From contig NZ_LT629749.1 of the NCBI RefSeq assembly GCF_900105065.1, forward strand, positions 1,426,001 through 1,490,000: a DNA stretch of 64,000 nucleotides, written 5' to 3'. Shown here piece after piece: positions 55,413-64,000 of the stretch. The stretch is from Friedmanniella luteola (GTDB lineage: Bacteria; Actinomycetota; Actinomycetes; Propionibacteriales; Propionibacteriaceae). The notes beneath the pieces were generated by a model. It was not told the origin of the DNA and did not search any database. It saw only the letters and a program-made list of their open reading frames with translations. The position numbers and the translations under genes were made by a program. Each line of letters begins with the position of its first letter. The first letter of the stretch is position 1.

Positions 55413-56057
55413 TTGATGATCGAAGCCGTGCAGACGTACGTCAACCTGGTGAACGGGGTGTCCAGGGCAGCCCGTGACCGGGCCCGCGCCGCGGCCCGCG
55501 AGTGGCTGGCCCAGGTCGGCCTCGAGGAGGTGGCCGACGACGCCGAGAGGCGGGTCGGCAGGCTGACCGAGGAGATCCTCGACGCGAGCCGGGCGAACCG
55601 CGAGCTGCTGGAGAACCTGGTCGCCTCCGAGGTCACCAAGGCCGCGAGCCGGCTCGGCTTCGTCCGCTCCGACGACCTCGACGAGGTGCGCGAGGAGATC
55701 GCCGAGCTCCGCGCCCAGTTGGCCCGCGACAAGGCCGCTGCGGCCGGCGCTCCGCGGGCCCGGAACGCGTCGGCCCGCGGGGCTGCGGCCAGCGCCGCCG
55801 CCGCGACCCCGCCGGCGGCGAGCGACCCGGCCGCGACCGCTGCGACGACGCCGGCGCCGAAGAAGGCCGCCGCGACGAAGACGACGACCGCGAAGAAGGC
55901 GGCTGCGGCCGGCACCCCGGCGCCGACCAGCCCGGGGACGCCCCGCGCCGGCCGGGCCACCAGCACCCGCCCGGGCGCCGCGCAGCGGCTCGCCGAGCAG
56001 GCCGGGACCGGTGGCGCCGGGCCCGCGACGGACGCGGGCGCGGAGGCCGGCGCGTGA
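55413..56057 (+). CDS. Coiled-coil protein with Ala/Lys-rich tail (phasin-like)
   Basis: 214 residues. The first 110 residues are amphipathic helix (AVQTYVNLVNGVSRAARDRA, RRVGRLTEEILDASRANREL, DDLDEVREEIAELRAQLARD), consistent with a coiled coil or phasin-like fold. The rest is Ala/Pro/Thr/Lys-rich (PKKAAATKTTTAKKAAAA), like histone-like or polyhydroxyalkanoate granule-associated tails that bind DNA. There is no transmembrane segment. Orthologues often sit before tlyA in actinobacteria, and their role is unproven. Two ATGs in a row (55413, 55416) can serve as starts; GGAGG is 10 nt upstream. The stop overlaps the next GTG. Confidence 0.75.
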   Translation: MMIEAVQTYVNLVNGVSRAARDRARAAAREWLAQVGLEEVADDAERRVGRLTEEILDASRANRELLENLVASEVTKAASRLGFVRSDDLDEVREEIAELRAQLARDKAAAAGAPRARNASARGAAASAAAATPPAASDPAATAATTPAPKKAAATKTTTAKKAAAAGTPAPTSPGTPRAGRATSTRPGAAQRLAEQAGTGGAGPATDAGAEAGA

Positions 56058-56236
56058 GCGAGCCGACCGGGCCGGCGGCACCGACCCCGCCCGCCGTCGA
56101 CCACCCCGACGTGGCGGCGGCGCTCCGCCTCGTGGCCGACCTCGACGACCAGCCGCTCGACCAGCACCACGAGCGCCTCAGCCGGGTGCACGAGGTGCTG
56201 CACGGCGTCCTGCACCCCGGCCCCCCCGCGCGCTGA
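56054..56236 (+). CDS. Small conserved actinobacterial protein (Rv1693-like)
   Basis: 60 residues with the core HPDVAAALRLVADLDDQPLDQH then HERLSRVHEVLHGVL, which matches small actinobacterial proteins found before tlyA. There is no known function. It overlaps the previous gene by 4 nt and ends 4 nt before tlyA, so it is part of that operon. The length equals that of the mycobacterial counterpart, as recalled. Confidence 0.75.
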   Translation: MSEPTGPAAPTPPAVDHPDVAAALRLVADLDDQPLDQHHERLSRVHEVLHGVLHPGPPAR

Positions 56237-56240
56237 GCCG

Positions 56241-57017
56241 GTGCCGGACCGGCTCGACCGGCTGCTGCTGACCCGCGGCCTCGCCCGCTCGCGCAGCCAG
56301 GCCCAGGCGCTGGTGGCCGCCGGCGACGTGCAGGTCGACGGCGTGGTGGTCACCAAGGCGTCGGCCGTGGTGCCCGACCGGGCGGCCCTCACCGTGACCG
56401 CGGACCCCTACGTGTCCCGGGCGGCGCACAAGCTGCTCGGCGCCCTCGACGAGCTCGGGCTGGCCGTCGGCGGGCGCGCCCTCGACGCCGGGTCGTCCAC
56501 CGGCGGCTTCACCCAGGTGCTGCTGGAGCGCGGGTGCGCGCCGGTGTACGCCGTCGACGTCGGCACCGACCAGCTGGTCCCGGCGCTCCGGGCCGACCCG
56601 CGGGTGGTGGTGCGGGAGCAGACGAACCTCCGGGACCTGACCCTCGGGCACGTCGACGGCACGCCCGTCGACCTCGTCGTCGCCGACGTCTCCTTCATCT
56701 CGCTCACCCTGCTGGTCGCACCGCTGGCCGGGGTCACCCGCCCGGGCGGCCGGCTGCTGCTGATGGTGAAGCCGCAGTTCGAGGTGGGCCGGGAGCGGCT
56801 GGGCCGCGGCGGCGTCGTCCGGGAGCCCGGGCTGCACCGGGAGGCCGTCGAGACCGTGCTCGCGGCGGCGGACGGGCAGGGCTGGCACGCGCTCGCGGTC
56901 CGGCCCAGCCGGCTGCCGGGGCCCGCCGGCAACCGCGAGTTCTTCGTCCTCCTCGGTGACGTCGCGCCGCGGCAGCCGCCCGACCTCGGCGTGGCCACCG
57001 CCCCGGCGACGGGTTGA
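56241..57017 (+). CDS. tlyA: TlyA family rRNA 2'-O-methyltransferase
   Basis: 258-residue TlyA. Residues 1-62 are an S4 RNA-binding domain (RLDRLLLTRGLARSRSQAQA to VQVDGVVVTKASAVV). From about 65 on there is an FtsJ/RrmJ-type SAM domain (ALDAGSSTGGFTQVLLERGC, VVADVSFISLTLLVAPL, LLMVKPQFEVGRERLGRGG). The linker reads YVSRAAHKL. In mycobacteria TlyA methylates C1409 of 16S and C1920 of 23S rRNA and affects capreomycin sensitivity. The GTG start is 4 nt after the preceding stop. It is followed by nadK after 64 nt. Confidence 0.94.
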   Translation: MPDRLDRLLLTRGLARSRSQAQALVAAGDVQVDGVVVTKASAVVPDRAALTVTADPYVSRAAHKLLGALDELGLAVGGRALDAGSSTGGFTQVLLERGCAPVYAVDVGTDQLVPALRADPRVVVREQTNLRDLTLGHVDGTPVDLVVADVSFISLTLLVAPLAGVTRPGGRLLLMVKPQFEVGRERLGRGGVVREPGLHREAVETVLAAADGQGWHALAVRPSRLPGPAGNREFFVLLGDVAPRQPPDLGVATAPATG

Positions 57018-57068
57018 GGGGCGCGGCGGGCGGGGTCGTGGCGGCGCGGGGCTGTCGGACCCGCCACT

Positions 57069-57074
57069 TATGCT
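57069..57074 (+). promoter_or_regulatory. Probable -10 box that favours the GTG start of nadK
   Basis: TATGCT ends 7 nt before the GTG at 57082. It contains most of the alternative ATG (57070), so that ATG could not be translated from this transcript. The matching -35 box is not obvious. Confidence 0.4.
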
Positions 57075-57081
57075 CGTGGGC

Positions 57082-58083
57082 GTGACCGAGGCCAGCGACC
57101 TGACCCGGCCCGGTGGGCCCGCCCGGCAGGGCGCGCGCCGGGTGGGCGTGCTGACCCACATGGGCCGCCCCGCCGCCATCGACGCGGCCACCCGGCTGAT
57201 CGAGGGCCTCTACGCCGCCGGCATCGTCTCGGCGCTGCCCGAGGACGACCTGGACCAGATCGACCCGCGGCTGTCCGACGCCGTCACCGTGCTCACCAAG
57301 CCGGTGGCCGCCGACTCCGGGGTGGAGCTGCTGGTCGTCCTGGGTGGGGACGGCACCATCCTCCGCGGCGCGGAGTGGGTGCTGAGCTCGGACCTGCCGC
57401 TGCTCGGGGTCAACCTCGGCCACGTCGGCTTCCTGGCGGAGGCCGAGTCGTCGGAGATCGACAGCATCGTCGAGCGGATCGTCGACCACTCCTGGACCGA
57501 GGAGCTCCGCTCCACCGTGCAGGTGACGCTCCGGGAGTGCGAGCAGGGTGAGGTCGTCTGGTCGTCCTACGCCATCAACGAGGTCTCCATCGAGAAGGCC
57601 GCCCGCGAGCGGATGCTGGAGGTGCTGGTCGAGGTCGACGGCCGGCCGCTGTCGCGCTGGGCCTGCGACGGTGTGCTGCTGGCCACCCCGACGGGCTCGA
57701 CGGCCTACGCGTTCTCCGCCGGCGGCCCGGTGATCTGGCCCGGCGTCGACGCGCTGCTGATGGTGCCGCTGAGCGCCCACGCCCTCTTCGCCCGGCCGCT
57801 GGTGCTGGGCCCGACCTCCACCGTGGTGATCGAGCTGATCGAGGCCTCGCCCACCTTCGGGGTGGTCTGGTGCGACGGCCGCCGTTCCGCCGAGCTCCGC
57901 AGCGGCATGGAGATCGAGGTCCGGCAGGGTCTGCACAAGCTGCGGCTGGCCCGGCTGTCCGAGGCCCCCTTCACCGACCGGCTGGTCAACAAGTTCGGCC
58001 TGCGGGTCGAGGGCTGGCGGGGCGCCGCGGAGGCGGGGCGGGAGTCCGTGCTGCAGCCCCAGCGGGCGTGGTCCAGCCCGTGA
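57082..58083 (+). CDS. nadK: NAD kinase
   Basis: 333-residue enzyme that phosphorylates NAD to NADP. The GGDGT motif is in LVVLGGDGTILRGAEW (near residue 90). Other conserved parts are LLGVNLGHVGFLAEAE, the NAD-contacting INEVSIEKAARERM, the CDGVLLATPTGSTAYAFSAGG segment and SAHALFARPLVL. The length is usual for actinobacterial PpnK with a C-terminal extension. The GTG at 57082 is favoured by the -10 box; an ATG 12 nt earlier would add four residues. It is followed directly by recN (4-nt overlap), as in mycobacteria. Confidence 0.95.
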   Translation: MTEASDLTRPGGPARQGARRVGVLTHMGRPAAIDAATRLIEGLYAAGIVSALPEDDLDQIDPRLSDAVTVLTKPVAADSGVELLVVLGGDGTILRGAEWVLSSDLPLLGVNLGHVGFLAEAESSEIDSIVERIVDHSWTEELRSTVQVTLRECEQGEVVWSSYAINEVSIEKAARERMLEVLVEVDGRPLSRWACDGVLLATPTGSTAYAFSAGGPVIWPGVDALLMVPLSAHALFARPLVLGPTSTVVIELIEASPTFGVVWCDGRRSAELRSGMEIEVRQGLHKLRLARLSEAPFTDRLVNKFGLRVEGWRGAAEAGRESVLQPQRAWSSP

Positions 58084-59777
58084 TCGACGAGCTGCGGATC
58101 ACCGACCTCGGCGTGATCAACGACGCGACGATCGCCCTGCACCCCGGCTTCACCGTCGTGACGGGGGAGACGGGCGCCGGCAAGACCATGGTCGTCACCG
58201 GCATCGGGCTGCTGCTCGGCGAGCGGGCCGACCCGCGCGCCGTCCGCAACGGGGCCGAGCGGGCCCGCGTCGAGGGCCGTTTCCGTGACGTCGCCCCCGC
58301 GCTGGTGGCCCGGGTCGAGGACGCGGGTGGTGAGCTGGACGACGGCGGCACCGGTCCCGAGCTGCTGGTCGCCCGGCACCTCACCGCGGCCGGCCGGTCC
58401 CGGGCGTACCTGGGCGGCAGCTCCGTGCCCGCCGCCGTCTGCGCCGACGTCACCTCCCACCTGATCACCATCCACGGGCAGTCCGAGCAGGTCCGGCTGG
58501 CGGCGTCGGACCGGCAGCGGGAGATCCTCGACCGTTTCGCCGGCGCCGCGCTGGCCGCGCCGCTGGGGGAGTACCGGAGCCGGTACGCCGAGCGCCGCTC
58601 CACCGCCGCAGAGCTGACCGAGCTGCGGGACGCCGCGCAGGCCCGCGCCCGCGAGGCGGACCTGCTGGCCTTCGGGCTGGCCGAGATCGAGAAGGTCGCG
58701 CCCGAGGCCGGCGAGGACGTCACCCTGGCCGCCGAGGCCGAGCGGCTGCAGTCCGCGGACGACCTGCGGCTGGTCGCCACCAGCGCGCTCGCCGCGCTGG
58801 CGGGCAGCGACGACGAGGCCGGCGGCGCGATGACCGACGTCGGGATGGCCCGCAAGGCCCTCGACGGCCAGGGGGACGCGGAGATCACCGCGCTGGCCGG
58901 CCGGCTGGCCGAGGTCAGCTACGCCCTGGGTGACGTGGCCGCCGACCTGGCCCGCTACCTCGACCGGCTGGACGCCGAGCCGGGCCGGCTGGAGTGGATC
59001 GCCAGCCGGCGGTCGGCCCTGCAGCGGCTGACCCGCAAGTACGGGGCGACCGCCGACGAGGTGATCGCCTGGTCCGCCGACGCCGCCGCCCGGCTCGCCA
59101 CCCTCGACTCCTCCGACGAGCGGATCGCCGCGCTGACCGAGCGGGTCACGGTCCTCGACGCCGAGCTGGCCGCGCTGGCCGGCCGGATCACGGCCGAGCG
59201 GGGCCGGGCCGCGACGGCGTTCAGCGAGCAGGTGCTCGGCGAGCTGGCCGCGCTCGCGATGCCGCACGCCCGCCTCGTCTTCGCGCTCACCACCGGCGAG
59301 CTCGGGCCGCACGGCGCCGACCACGTCGACCTGCTCTTCAGCGCCAACCCCGGCAGCGAGCCGCGCAGCCTCGCCAGGGTGGCGTCGGGCGGTGAGCTGT
59401 CGCGGGTCCGGCTGGCCCTGGAGGTGGTGCTGGCGGCGGACGCCGAGCACCAGACGCTCGTCTTCGACGAGGTCGACGCGGGTGTCGGGGGTCGGGTCGC
59501 CGTCGAGATCGGCCGCCGGCTCGCCGCGCTCTCCCGGCACGCGCAGGTCGTCGTCGTCACCCACCTCGCCCAGGTGGCGGCCTTCGCCGACCAGCACTAC
59601 GTCGTGGTGAAGGCCGACGACGGCCAGGTGACGACCAGCGGCGTGCTGCCCGTCGCCGAGGAGGAGCGGGCGGCCGAGCTGGCCCGGATGATGGCCGGGC
59701 TGGAGACGACCGACTCGGCGCTGGCCCACGCCGGCGAGCTGGTCGAGCTCGCGGCCGCCACCCGCCGGACCGGCTGA
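58080..59777 (+). CDS. recN: DNA repair protein RecN
   Basis: 565-residue SMC-like ATPase acting in double-strand break repair. The Walker A loop is GETGAGKTMVVTGIGLLL near residue 30, the coiled-coil part covers about residues 155-350, the ABC signature is RVASGGELSRVRLALEV, and Walker B is TLVFDEVDAGVGGRVAV, followed by VTHLAQVAAFAD. The GTG overlaps nadK by 4 nt. After the stop, a 10-bp stem (59791-59830) probably ends or weakens transcription before steA. Confidence 0.95.
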   Translation: MIDELRITDLGVINDATIALHPGFTVVTGETGAGKTMVVTGIGLLLGERADPRAVRNGAERARVEGRFRDVAPALVARVEDAGGELDDGGTGPELLVARHLTAAGRSRAYLGGSSVPAAVCADVTSHLITIHGQSEQVRLAASDRQREILDRFAGAALAAPLGEYRSRYAERRSTAAELTELRDAAQARAREADLLAFGLAEIEKVAPEAGEDVTLAAEAERLQSADDLRLVATSALAALAGSDDEAGGAMTDVGMARKALDGQGDAEITALAGRLAEVSYALGDVAADLARYLDRLDAEPGRLEWIASRRSALQRLTRKYGATADEVIAWSADAAARLATLDSSDERIAALTERVTVLDAELAALAGRITAERGRAATAFSEQVLGELAALAMPHARLVFALTTGELGPHGADHVDLLFSANPGSEPRSLARVASGGELSRVRLALEVVLAADAEHQTLVFDEVDAGVGGRVAVEIGRRLAALSRHAQVVVVTHLAQVAAFADQHYVVVKADDGQVTTSGVLPVAEEERAAELARMMAGLETTDSALAHAGELVELAAATRRTG

Positions 59778-59790
59778 GCGCCTGGCCCGG

Positions 59791-59830
59791 GACGCGGCCC
59801 TGACCACCGGCCGACCGGCGGGGCCGCGTC
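59791..59830 (+). terminator. Stem-loop after recN
   Basis: GACGCGGCCC (59791-59800) pairs perfectly with GGGCCGCGTC (59821-59830), leaving a 20-nt loop that can itself form CCGGCCG/CGGC pairs. No U-tract. It separates the nadK-recN unit from steA. Confidence 0.45.
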
Positions 59831-59874
59831 GACGGGCCGGTCGGGAGGTCCCTGCGTGGGAGGATGAGGCCGCC

Positions 59875-61056
59875 ATGAAACTCCCCGCTCCGCTGCGCCG
59901 ACGCGGCGTCCCCGCCGAGATCGGCGGGATCGTGCGGCTGGACCGGCGCACGAAGACCCTCACCAAGAGGCTCGGTCCGGGCGAGATCGCCGTCATCCAC
60001 CACAGCGACCTCGACCGGGTGAGCGCCGAGGCCCTCGTCGCCGCCGGGGTGAGCGCCGTCGTCAACGCCGTCCCCTCCGTCTCCGGCCGCTACCCGAACC
60101 TGGGGCCCGGGATCCTGCTCGAGGCCGGCATCACGCTGATCGACGACGCGGGCGAGGACGTGTTCACCGCCGTCAGGGAGGGCGACCGGATCACCCTGGA
60201 CGCGGGTCTGCTGCTCGACCTCGAGGGCGCCGTGGTCGCCGAGGGCACGCTGATGACGACCGACCTGCTGGAGTCGAAGCTGGAGGTCGCCCGGGAGGGG
60301 CTGTCGGACCAGATCGACGCCTTCACCGAGAACACCATGCGCTACCTCCGCGAGGAGAAGGAGCTGCTGCTCGAGGGCATCGGCGTGCCGGAGATCCGGA
60401 CCCAGATCGAGGGCCGGCACGTGCTGATCGTCGTCCGGGGCTACGACTACCGCAGCGACCTCGAGGCCCTGCGGCCCTACATCTCGGAGTACAAGCCCCT
60501 GCTGATGGGCGTCGACGGCGGCGGCGACGCGCTGATCGAGGCCGGGTACCGGCCCGACATGATCATCGGCGACATGGACTCCTGCTCGGACGCGACGCTG
60601 CGCTGCGGGGCCGAGATCATCGTGCACGCCTACCGCGACGGCCGGGCGCCGGGCGTCGAGCGGGTCCACGACCTGGGGCTGGAGGCGGTCGTCTTCCCGG
60701 CGCTGGGCACCAGCGAGGACGCCGCGATGCTGCTCGCCGACACCAAGGGGGCCCGGCTGCTGGTGGCGGTGGGCACCCACGCCTCGCTGGTCGAGTTCCT
60801 CGACAAGGGCCGCTCCGGGATGGCGTCGACCTTCCTCACCCGGCTCCGGGTGGGGCCGAAGCTGGTGGACGCCAAGGGCGTGTCCCGGATCTACCGCAGC
60901 CAGATCCGCGGCTGGCACCTCGTGCTGCTGGTGCTCGCGGGGCTGCTGGCCCTGGTCACCGCGCTCTCGTTCACCGACGTGGGGCTGGCCGTGGGCAGCG
61001 TGATCGTGGCCCGGCTGCGCGACCTCGTCTACTTCTTGAAGGAACTGCTCACGTGA
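59875..61056 (+). CDS. steA: SteA-like cytokinetic/envelope protein
   Basis: 393-residue SteA. The long cytoplasmic part has a thiamin-pyrophosphokinase-like fold ([40 protein letters not shown]). A single C-terminal membrane helix follows ([20 protein letters not shown]). In corynebacteria SteA works with SteB to control wall hydrolysis at the division ring. The catalytic phosphokinase role is probably lost in this family. The ATG follows GGGAGGATGAGG. It overlaps the next gene by 4 nt, as steA and steB do in other actinobacteria. Confidence 0.9.
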   Translation: MKLPAPLRRRGVPAEIGGIVRLDRRTKTLTKRLGPGEIAVIHHSDLDRVSAEALVAAGVSAVVNAVPSVSGRYPNLGPGILLEAGITLIDDAGEDVFTAVREGDRITLDAGLLLDLEGAVVAEGTLMTTDLLESKLEVAREGLSDQIDAFTENTMRYLREEKELLLEGIGVPEIRTQIEGRHVLIVVRGYDYRSDLEALRPYISEYKPLLMGVDGGGDALIEAGYRPDMIIGDMDSCSDATLRCGAEIIVHAYRDGRAPGVERVHDLGLEAVVFPALGTSEDAAMLLADTKGARLLVAVGTHASLVEFLDKGRSGMASTFLTRLRVGPKLVDAKGVSRIYRSQIRGWHLVLLVLAGLLALVTALSFTDVGLAVGSVIVARLRDLVYFLKELLT

Positions 61057-61979
61057 TCAACTTCCGGTACCACATCGTCTCGCTGATGGCGGTGTTCCTG
61101 GCGCTGGCGGTGGGGATCGCGGTGGGGGTCTCCCTGAGCCCTTCGGTGAGGTCCGGGCTCAACGCGCAGGCCGACCAGGACCGCAAGCAGGTGATCGAGC
61201 TGCGCTCCGAGCTGGACCGCGTCAACGCGCTCGACGAGTACCGCGAGGCCTGGGCCGGCCGGGCGGGCGCCCAGGTCGCCGCCGGCGCCCTGACCGGGGT
61301 CGGCGTCGCGGTCGTGAGCATGCCCGACGCCCCCAACCCGGTCGTCCAGGCGATCACCGAGGCCGTCACCGGCGCCGGGGGGACCGTCGTCAGCACCGTT
61401 CGCGTCGACAGCGACGTCTTCGACCCGAGCAAGGCCGAGGTGGTCGACGAAGCCGTCGCGCCCTACACCGACGAGTTGCAGCTGCAGGACGACATGACCC
61501 CGGCGACCCGGTTCGGCCGCGCGCTCGGCTTCTCCGTCGCCGCCAAGGCGCCGCAGGAGCGCGACGACCTGGCCGTCGGCATCGGCGACGCCCTGGAGAA
61601 GGCCGGGCTGGCCACGCTGAGCGGGGACTCCGCCCGACGGGCCGAGCTGGTGGTCGTGGTCAGCGCCGCCGCGTCGGACCCGCAGCCCGCGCCCGAGGTG
61701 CTGCAGGCGCACGTGCAGGCCGACGTCGGTCTGGTCTTCCACGCCGCGGGGTTGGTGCTCGCCGGCCCCAACAGCGAGAGCATCACCGGCACCGACGTGC
61801 TGACCGCCCGGACCGACGACGACGCGGCCGACGTCCTCAGCACCGTCGACGTCGCCGACCTGCCCAGCGGCGTCATCACCACCGTGCTGGCCGGCCAGGA
61901 GCAGCTGCAGGGCCGCCAGGGCCACTACGGAGCGCTGACCCGGGCCGACGCGCCGCTGCCGACCCTGCCGGTGCGCTGA
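61053..61979 (+). CDS. SteB/MctB-like membrane-anchored protein
   Basis: 308 residues with one N-terminal membrane helix ([20 protein letters not shown]), then a long exported part. The first segment after the helix is coiled coil ([20 protein letters not shown] region). Then come repeats of [40 protein letters not shown] and later [16 protein letters not shown]. The family is annotated as copper transporter MctB in mycobacteria and as SteB, partner of SteA, in corynebacteria. Because steA is directly upstream with a 4-nt overlap, the SteB role fits best. No metal-binding cluster is seen. GTG start at 61053. Confidence 0.85.
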   Translation: MINFRYHIVSLMAVFLALAVGIAVGVSLSPSVRSGLNAQADQDRKQVIELRSELDRVNALDEYREAWAGRAGAQVAAGALTGVGVAVVSMPDAPNPVVQAITEAVTGAGGTVVSTVRVDSDVFDPSKAEVVDEAVAPYTDELQLQDDMTPATRFGRALGFSVAAKAPQERDDLAVGIGDALEKAGLATLSGDSARRAELVVVVSAAASDPQPAPEVLQAHVQADVGLVFHAAGLVLAGPNSESITGTDVLTARTDDDAADVLSTVDVADLPSGVITTVLAGQEQLQGRQGHYGALTRADAPLPTLPVR

Positions 61980-61981
61980 GC

Positions 61982-62881
61982 GTGGCCGGCCCGCCGGGGC
62001 GGGGGAGCGCCGCTGCCGCCGCCAGCCTACGGGCGGCGCTGGTCGCGGCCGGCTGCGCGGCCGTCGGCGCGGCGCTGGTCACCGCCCGCCCGCCCGCCGA
62101 CCCGACCGGTCACCGCTGGTGGCGGCCCAACCACGCCGGCGCCCCGGTGACCCTCGCCGAGGGTCCCGTCGCCGTCGTCGCCACCCTCTCCGGGCTGGCC
62201 CTGGCCCTGCCCGCGGCGGGGCCGCGGTCCACCGCCGCCGTCGCGGTGGCGGTGCTCGGCTCGGGGCTGGTCGGCGCCCACGACGACCTGCACGGCTCGG
62301 CGCAGGCCCGCGGCTTCCGCGGGCACCTGCGCGCGCTGCGTCAGGGCACGGTCACGACCGGCCTGGTCAAGATCCTCGGGGTGGGGGCCAGCGCCCTCGT
62401 CGCGGCCGTGCTGGTCGAGAGCGGGCGGGGTCGGCGCCCCCTCCCGGTCCGCCTGGTCGACGTGGGCCTGGACACCGTGCTGGTCGCCGGGACGGCGAAC
62501 CTCGTCAACCTGCTGGACCTCCGGCCCGGACGGGCGGGGAAGGCCGTCGCCCTGCTCGGCCTCGGCCTCGCGGCCGGCACCACCCGGCCCGGCCGGCCCG
62601 CCGTCCCCGGTCTGGGGGCCGTGCTCGGCGCCGTCGCGGGCGTCCTGCCGGCCGACCTGGCCGGCCGCTCGATGCTCGGCGACTGCGGGGCCAACGCGCT
62701 GGGCGCCGGGCTGGCCACCGGCGCCGTCGCGGTGCTGCCCCGGCCGGCCCGGCTGCTGGCCCTGCTGGCCGTCGGGGGGCTCAACGCGGCCAGCGAGAAG
62801 GTCAGCTTCACCGCGGTCATCGAGGCCACGCCCTGGCTGCGCCGGCTGGACCGCCTGGGTCGGCGGACGGTCGGGCCGTGA
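61982..62881 (+). CDS. PNPT/MraY-like membrane protein between steB and murJ
   Basis: 299 residues, mostly hydrophobic helices. Three short motifs match the polyprenyl-phosphate N-acetylhexosamine-1-phosphate transferase (PNPT) superfamily: [13 protein letters not shown] (Asp-Asp motif), [15 protein letters not shown] (N-x-x-N-x-x-D) and [13 protein letters not shown] (G-D with following Gly). The family includes MraY and WecA. The protein is shorter than typical enzymes, so it may be inactive or specialised. It is co-encoded with steA, steB and murJ (4-nt overlaps), so a wall precursor role is likely. The exact step is not known. GTG start at 61982. Confidence 0.65.
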   Translation: MAGPPGRGSAAAAASLRAALVAAGCAAVGAALVTARPPADPTGHRWWRPNHAGAPVTLAEGPVAVVATLSGLALALPAAGPRSTAAVAVAVLGSGLVGAHDDLHGSAQARGFRGHLRALRQGTVTTGLVKILGVGASALVAAVLVESGRGRRPLPVRLVDVGLDTVLVAGTANLVNLLDLRPGRAGKAVALLGLGLAAGTTRPGRPAVPGLGAVLGAVAGVLPADLAGRSMLGDCGANALGAGLATGAVAVLPRPARLLALLAVGGLNAASEKVSFTAVIEATPWLRRLDRLGRRTVGP

Positions 62882-64000
62882 GGGCGGGCGCCGGCTCGGT
62901 GGCCCTCAGCCTGGCGGGTCTGACGCTGGCCGCCCGGCTGGTCGGCTTCGGGCGCTCGGTCGTGTTCTCCAAGACCGTCGGCGACACCTGCCTGGGTGAC
63001 GCCTACAACGCCGCCAACACGCTGCCCAACCTCTTGTTCGAGGTCGTGGCCGGCGGGGTGCTGGCCGGCGTCGTGGTGCCCGTGGTGGCCCGGCACGTCG
63101 CCGCCGGCCGCGGCGAGCAGACCACCCGCACCGTCTCGGCGCTGGTCACCTGGACCCTGCTGGTCCTCACCCCCGCCGCGCTCGTCGCCCTGCTCGGGGC
63201 GCCGCTGTACGCCCGGCTGCTCGCGTCCCCCGGCTGCCCCGGCAGCGCGGGCACCGTCGCCGCCCTGCTCGTGGTGTTCGCGCCGCAGGTGTGGCTCTAC
63301 GGGCTGGCCGTGGTGAGCGCGGGCGTGCTGCAGGCGCACGACCGGTTCCTCGCCGCCGCGACGGCCCCGCTGGTCTCCAGCCTCGTCGTCGTCGCGGCCT
63401 ACCTGGCCTTCGCCGCCGTCGCCCCCGCCGCCGCCCGGGACGACCTCGGAGCCCTCAACCCGGCCGCCGCCGCCGTGCTCGGCTGGGGCACGACCCTCGG
63501 CGTGCTCGCCCTCGCGGCCTGCACCCTGGTGCCGCTGGCCCGCCTCGGCCTCCGCGTCCGGCCGCGGCTGCGGTTCGCCGACGGCGACCGCGGCGTCATC
63601 CTGCGGATCGCCGGGGCCGGGCTGGCCGGGCTGGTGCTGCAGCAGCTCAGCGTGCTGCTGATCAGCTGGGCCGCCCAGCGCAGCGGCGACCCGGGCGCCC
63701 TCACCCGGTTCACCTGGGCCAACGCCCTCTACCTGCTGCCGTACGCCGTGCTCGTCGCGCCGCTGCTGCAGACCGTGTTCCCGCGGCTGTCGAGGGCGGC
63801 CGGCACCGACGCCGACGGCGGGCGGACCGCCGTCCGCGCGGTGCTGACCCGCACCGCGCCGTCCGTCGTCCTGCTGGCCTGGCTGGGGGCGGCGCTGCTC
63901 GCCGGCACCGCCGTCCCGGTCGCCCGGGTGTTCGTGCTGGGGCCGGGCTCGGGCCGGACCGACGCCCTGGCCGGCCCGATCACCGCCTTCGCCCCCGCCG
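62878..64000 (+). CDS. murJ: Lipid II flippase MurJ (runs off the right edge)
   Basis: 374 visible residues of a MATE/MviN-fold flippase moving lipid II across the membrane for peptidoglycan synthesis. The start [20 protein letters not shown] and [19 protein letters not shown] match the first helices, and [21 protein letters not shown] follows. Further helices include [20 protein letters not shown] and later [20 protein letters not shown]. The GTG overlaps the PNPT gene stop by 4 nt. The rest of the gene lies beyond the window. The pairing with steAB and the PNPT gene points to septal wall synthesis. Confidence 0.88.
   Translation, partial: MRAGAGSVALSLAGLTLAARLVGFGRSVVFSKTVGDTCLGDAYNAANTLPNLLFEVVAGGVLAGVVVPVVARHVAAGRGEQTTRTVSALVTWTLLVLTPAALVALLGAPLYARLLASPGCPGSAGTVAALLVVFAPQVWLYGLAVVSAGVLQAHDRFLAAATAPLVSSLVVVAAYLAFAAVAPAAARDDLGALNPAAAAVLGWGTTLGVLALAACTLVPLARLGLRVRPRLRFADGDRGVILRIAGAGLAGLVLQQLSVLLISWAAQRSGDPGALTRFTWANALYLLPYAVLVAPLLQTVFPRLSRAAGTDADGGRTAVRAVLTRTAPSVVLLAWLGAALLAGTAVPVARVFVLGPGSGRTDALAGPITAFAPA

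Overview
The window is chromosomal DNA from a very GC-rich actinobacterium. The evidence is the codon usage, the frequent GTG starts, a mycothiol gene (mshC), a mycothiol-dependent nitroreductase homologue, a DUF3090/SCO1664-family cluster, steA/steB-like genes, and the extra helix in 23S rRNA that marks Actinobacteria. From memory, the wording of the 16S rRNA is closest to Propionibacteriaceae of the Microlunatus/Friedmanniella type. A database search would be needed to fix the genus.

Layout: (1) 0-5.3 kb holds an MFS transporter cut by the window edge, an M20 peptidase, a DUF5703 protein, an aldo/keto reductase, an F420-type LLM oxidoreductase and uppP. (2) 5.4-12.9 kb holds a flavin reductase, a histidine phosphatase, DUF3090, an SCO1664-family protein and mshC, then a VOC protein, an FMN riboswitch controlling a PnuC-family transporter (probable riboflavin importer), and hisE-hisG with a PH-domain membrane protein. 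(3) 13-16.6 kb holds a secreted PIG-L deacetylase with three repeated beta-sandwich modules, a small membrane protein and an SseB protein. (4) 16.6-23.1 kb is the translation cluster infC-rpmI-rplT-trmH-pheS-pheT. infC appears to start at AUC behind a long structured leader. (5) 23.1-32.2 kb is a complete arginine operon, argC-(ACT protein)-argJ-B-D-F-R-G-H, followed by tyrS. (6) 33.6-39.6 kb is an rRNA operon (16S-23S-5S, no spacer tRNA) with three tandem promoters and a terminator. (7) 39.7-42.7 kb is a polyol catabolism pair (xylB and a zinc alcohol dehydrogenase) with decayed sequence around it, including the tail of a DeoR-type regulator. (8) 42.7-45.2 kb holds an Arg/Asp-rich TPR protein and a HAD-IIA phosphatase. 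(9) 45.2-55.3 kb is a mixed-strand accessory block: DUF2256/DUF3253, aldo/keto reductase, CYTH/CHAD, PPOX-like protein, a photolyase-like flavoprotein with its domains in swapped order, esterases, an MBL hydrolase, a zwf paralogue, nitroreductase and GAF-ANTAR. (10) 55.4-64 kb is a coiled-coil protein, a small conserved protein, tlyA, nadK, recN, steA, a steB/mctB-like gene, a PNPT-like membrane protein and murJ, cut by the right edge.

The core blocks follow the gene order known from mycobacteria (uppP to hisG; infC to argH; tyrS to murJ-associated genes). The rRNA operon, the polyol genes and the 45-55 kb block are interruptions of that backbone. No insertion sequences, prophage, CRISPR arrays or tRNA genes were seen.

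Many genes carry a TAnnnT box 6-8 nt before the start codon and no Shine-Dalgarno sequence, so leaderless transcripts look common. This spacing was used to choose several starts. Genes inside operons instead overlap by 4 nt or have purine-rich ribosome sites.
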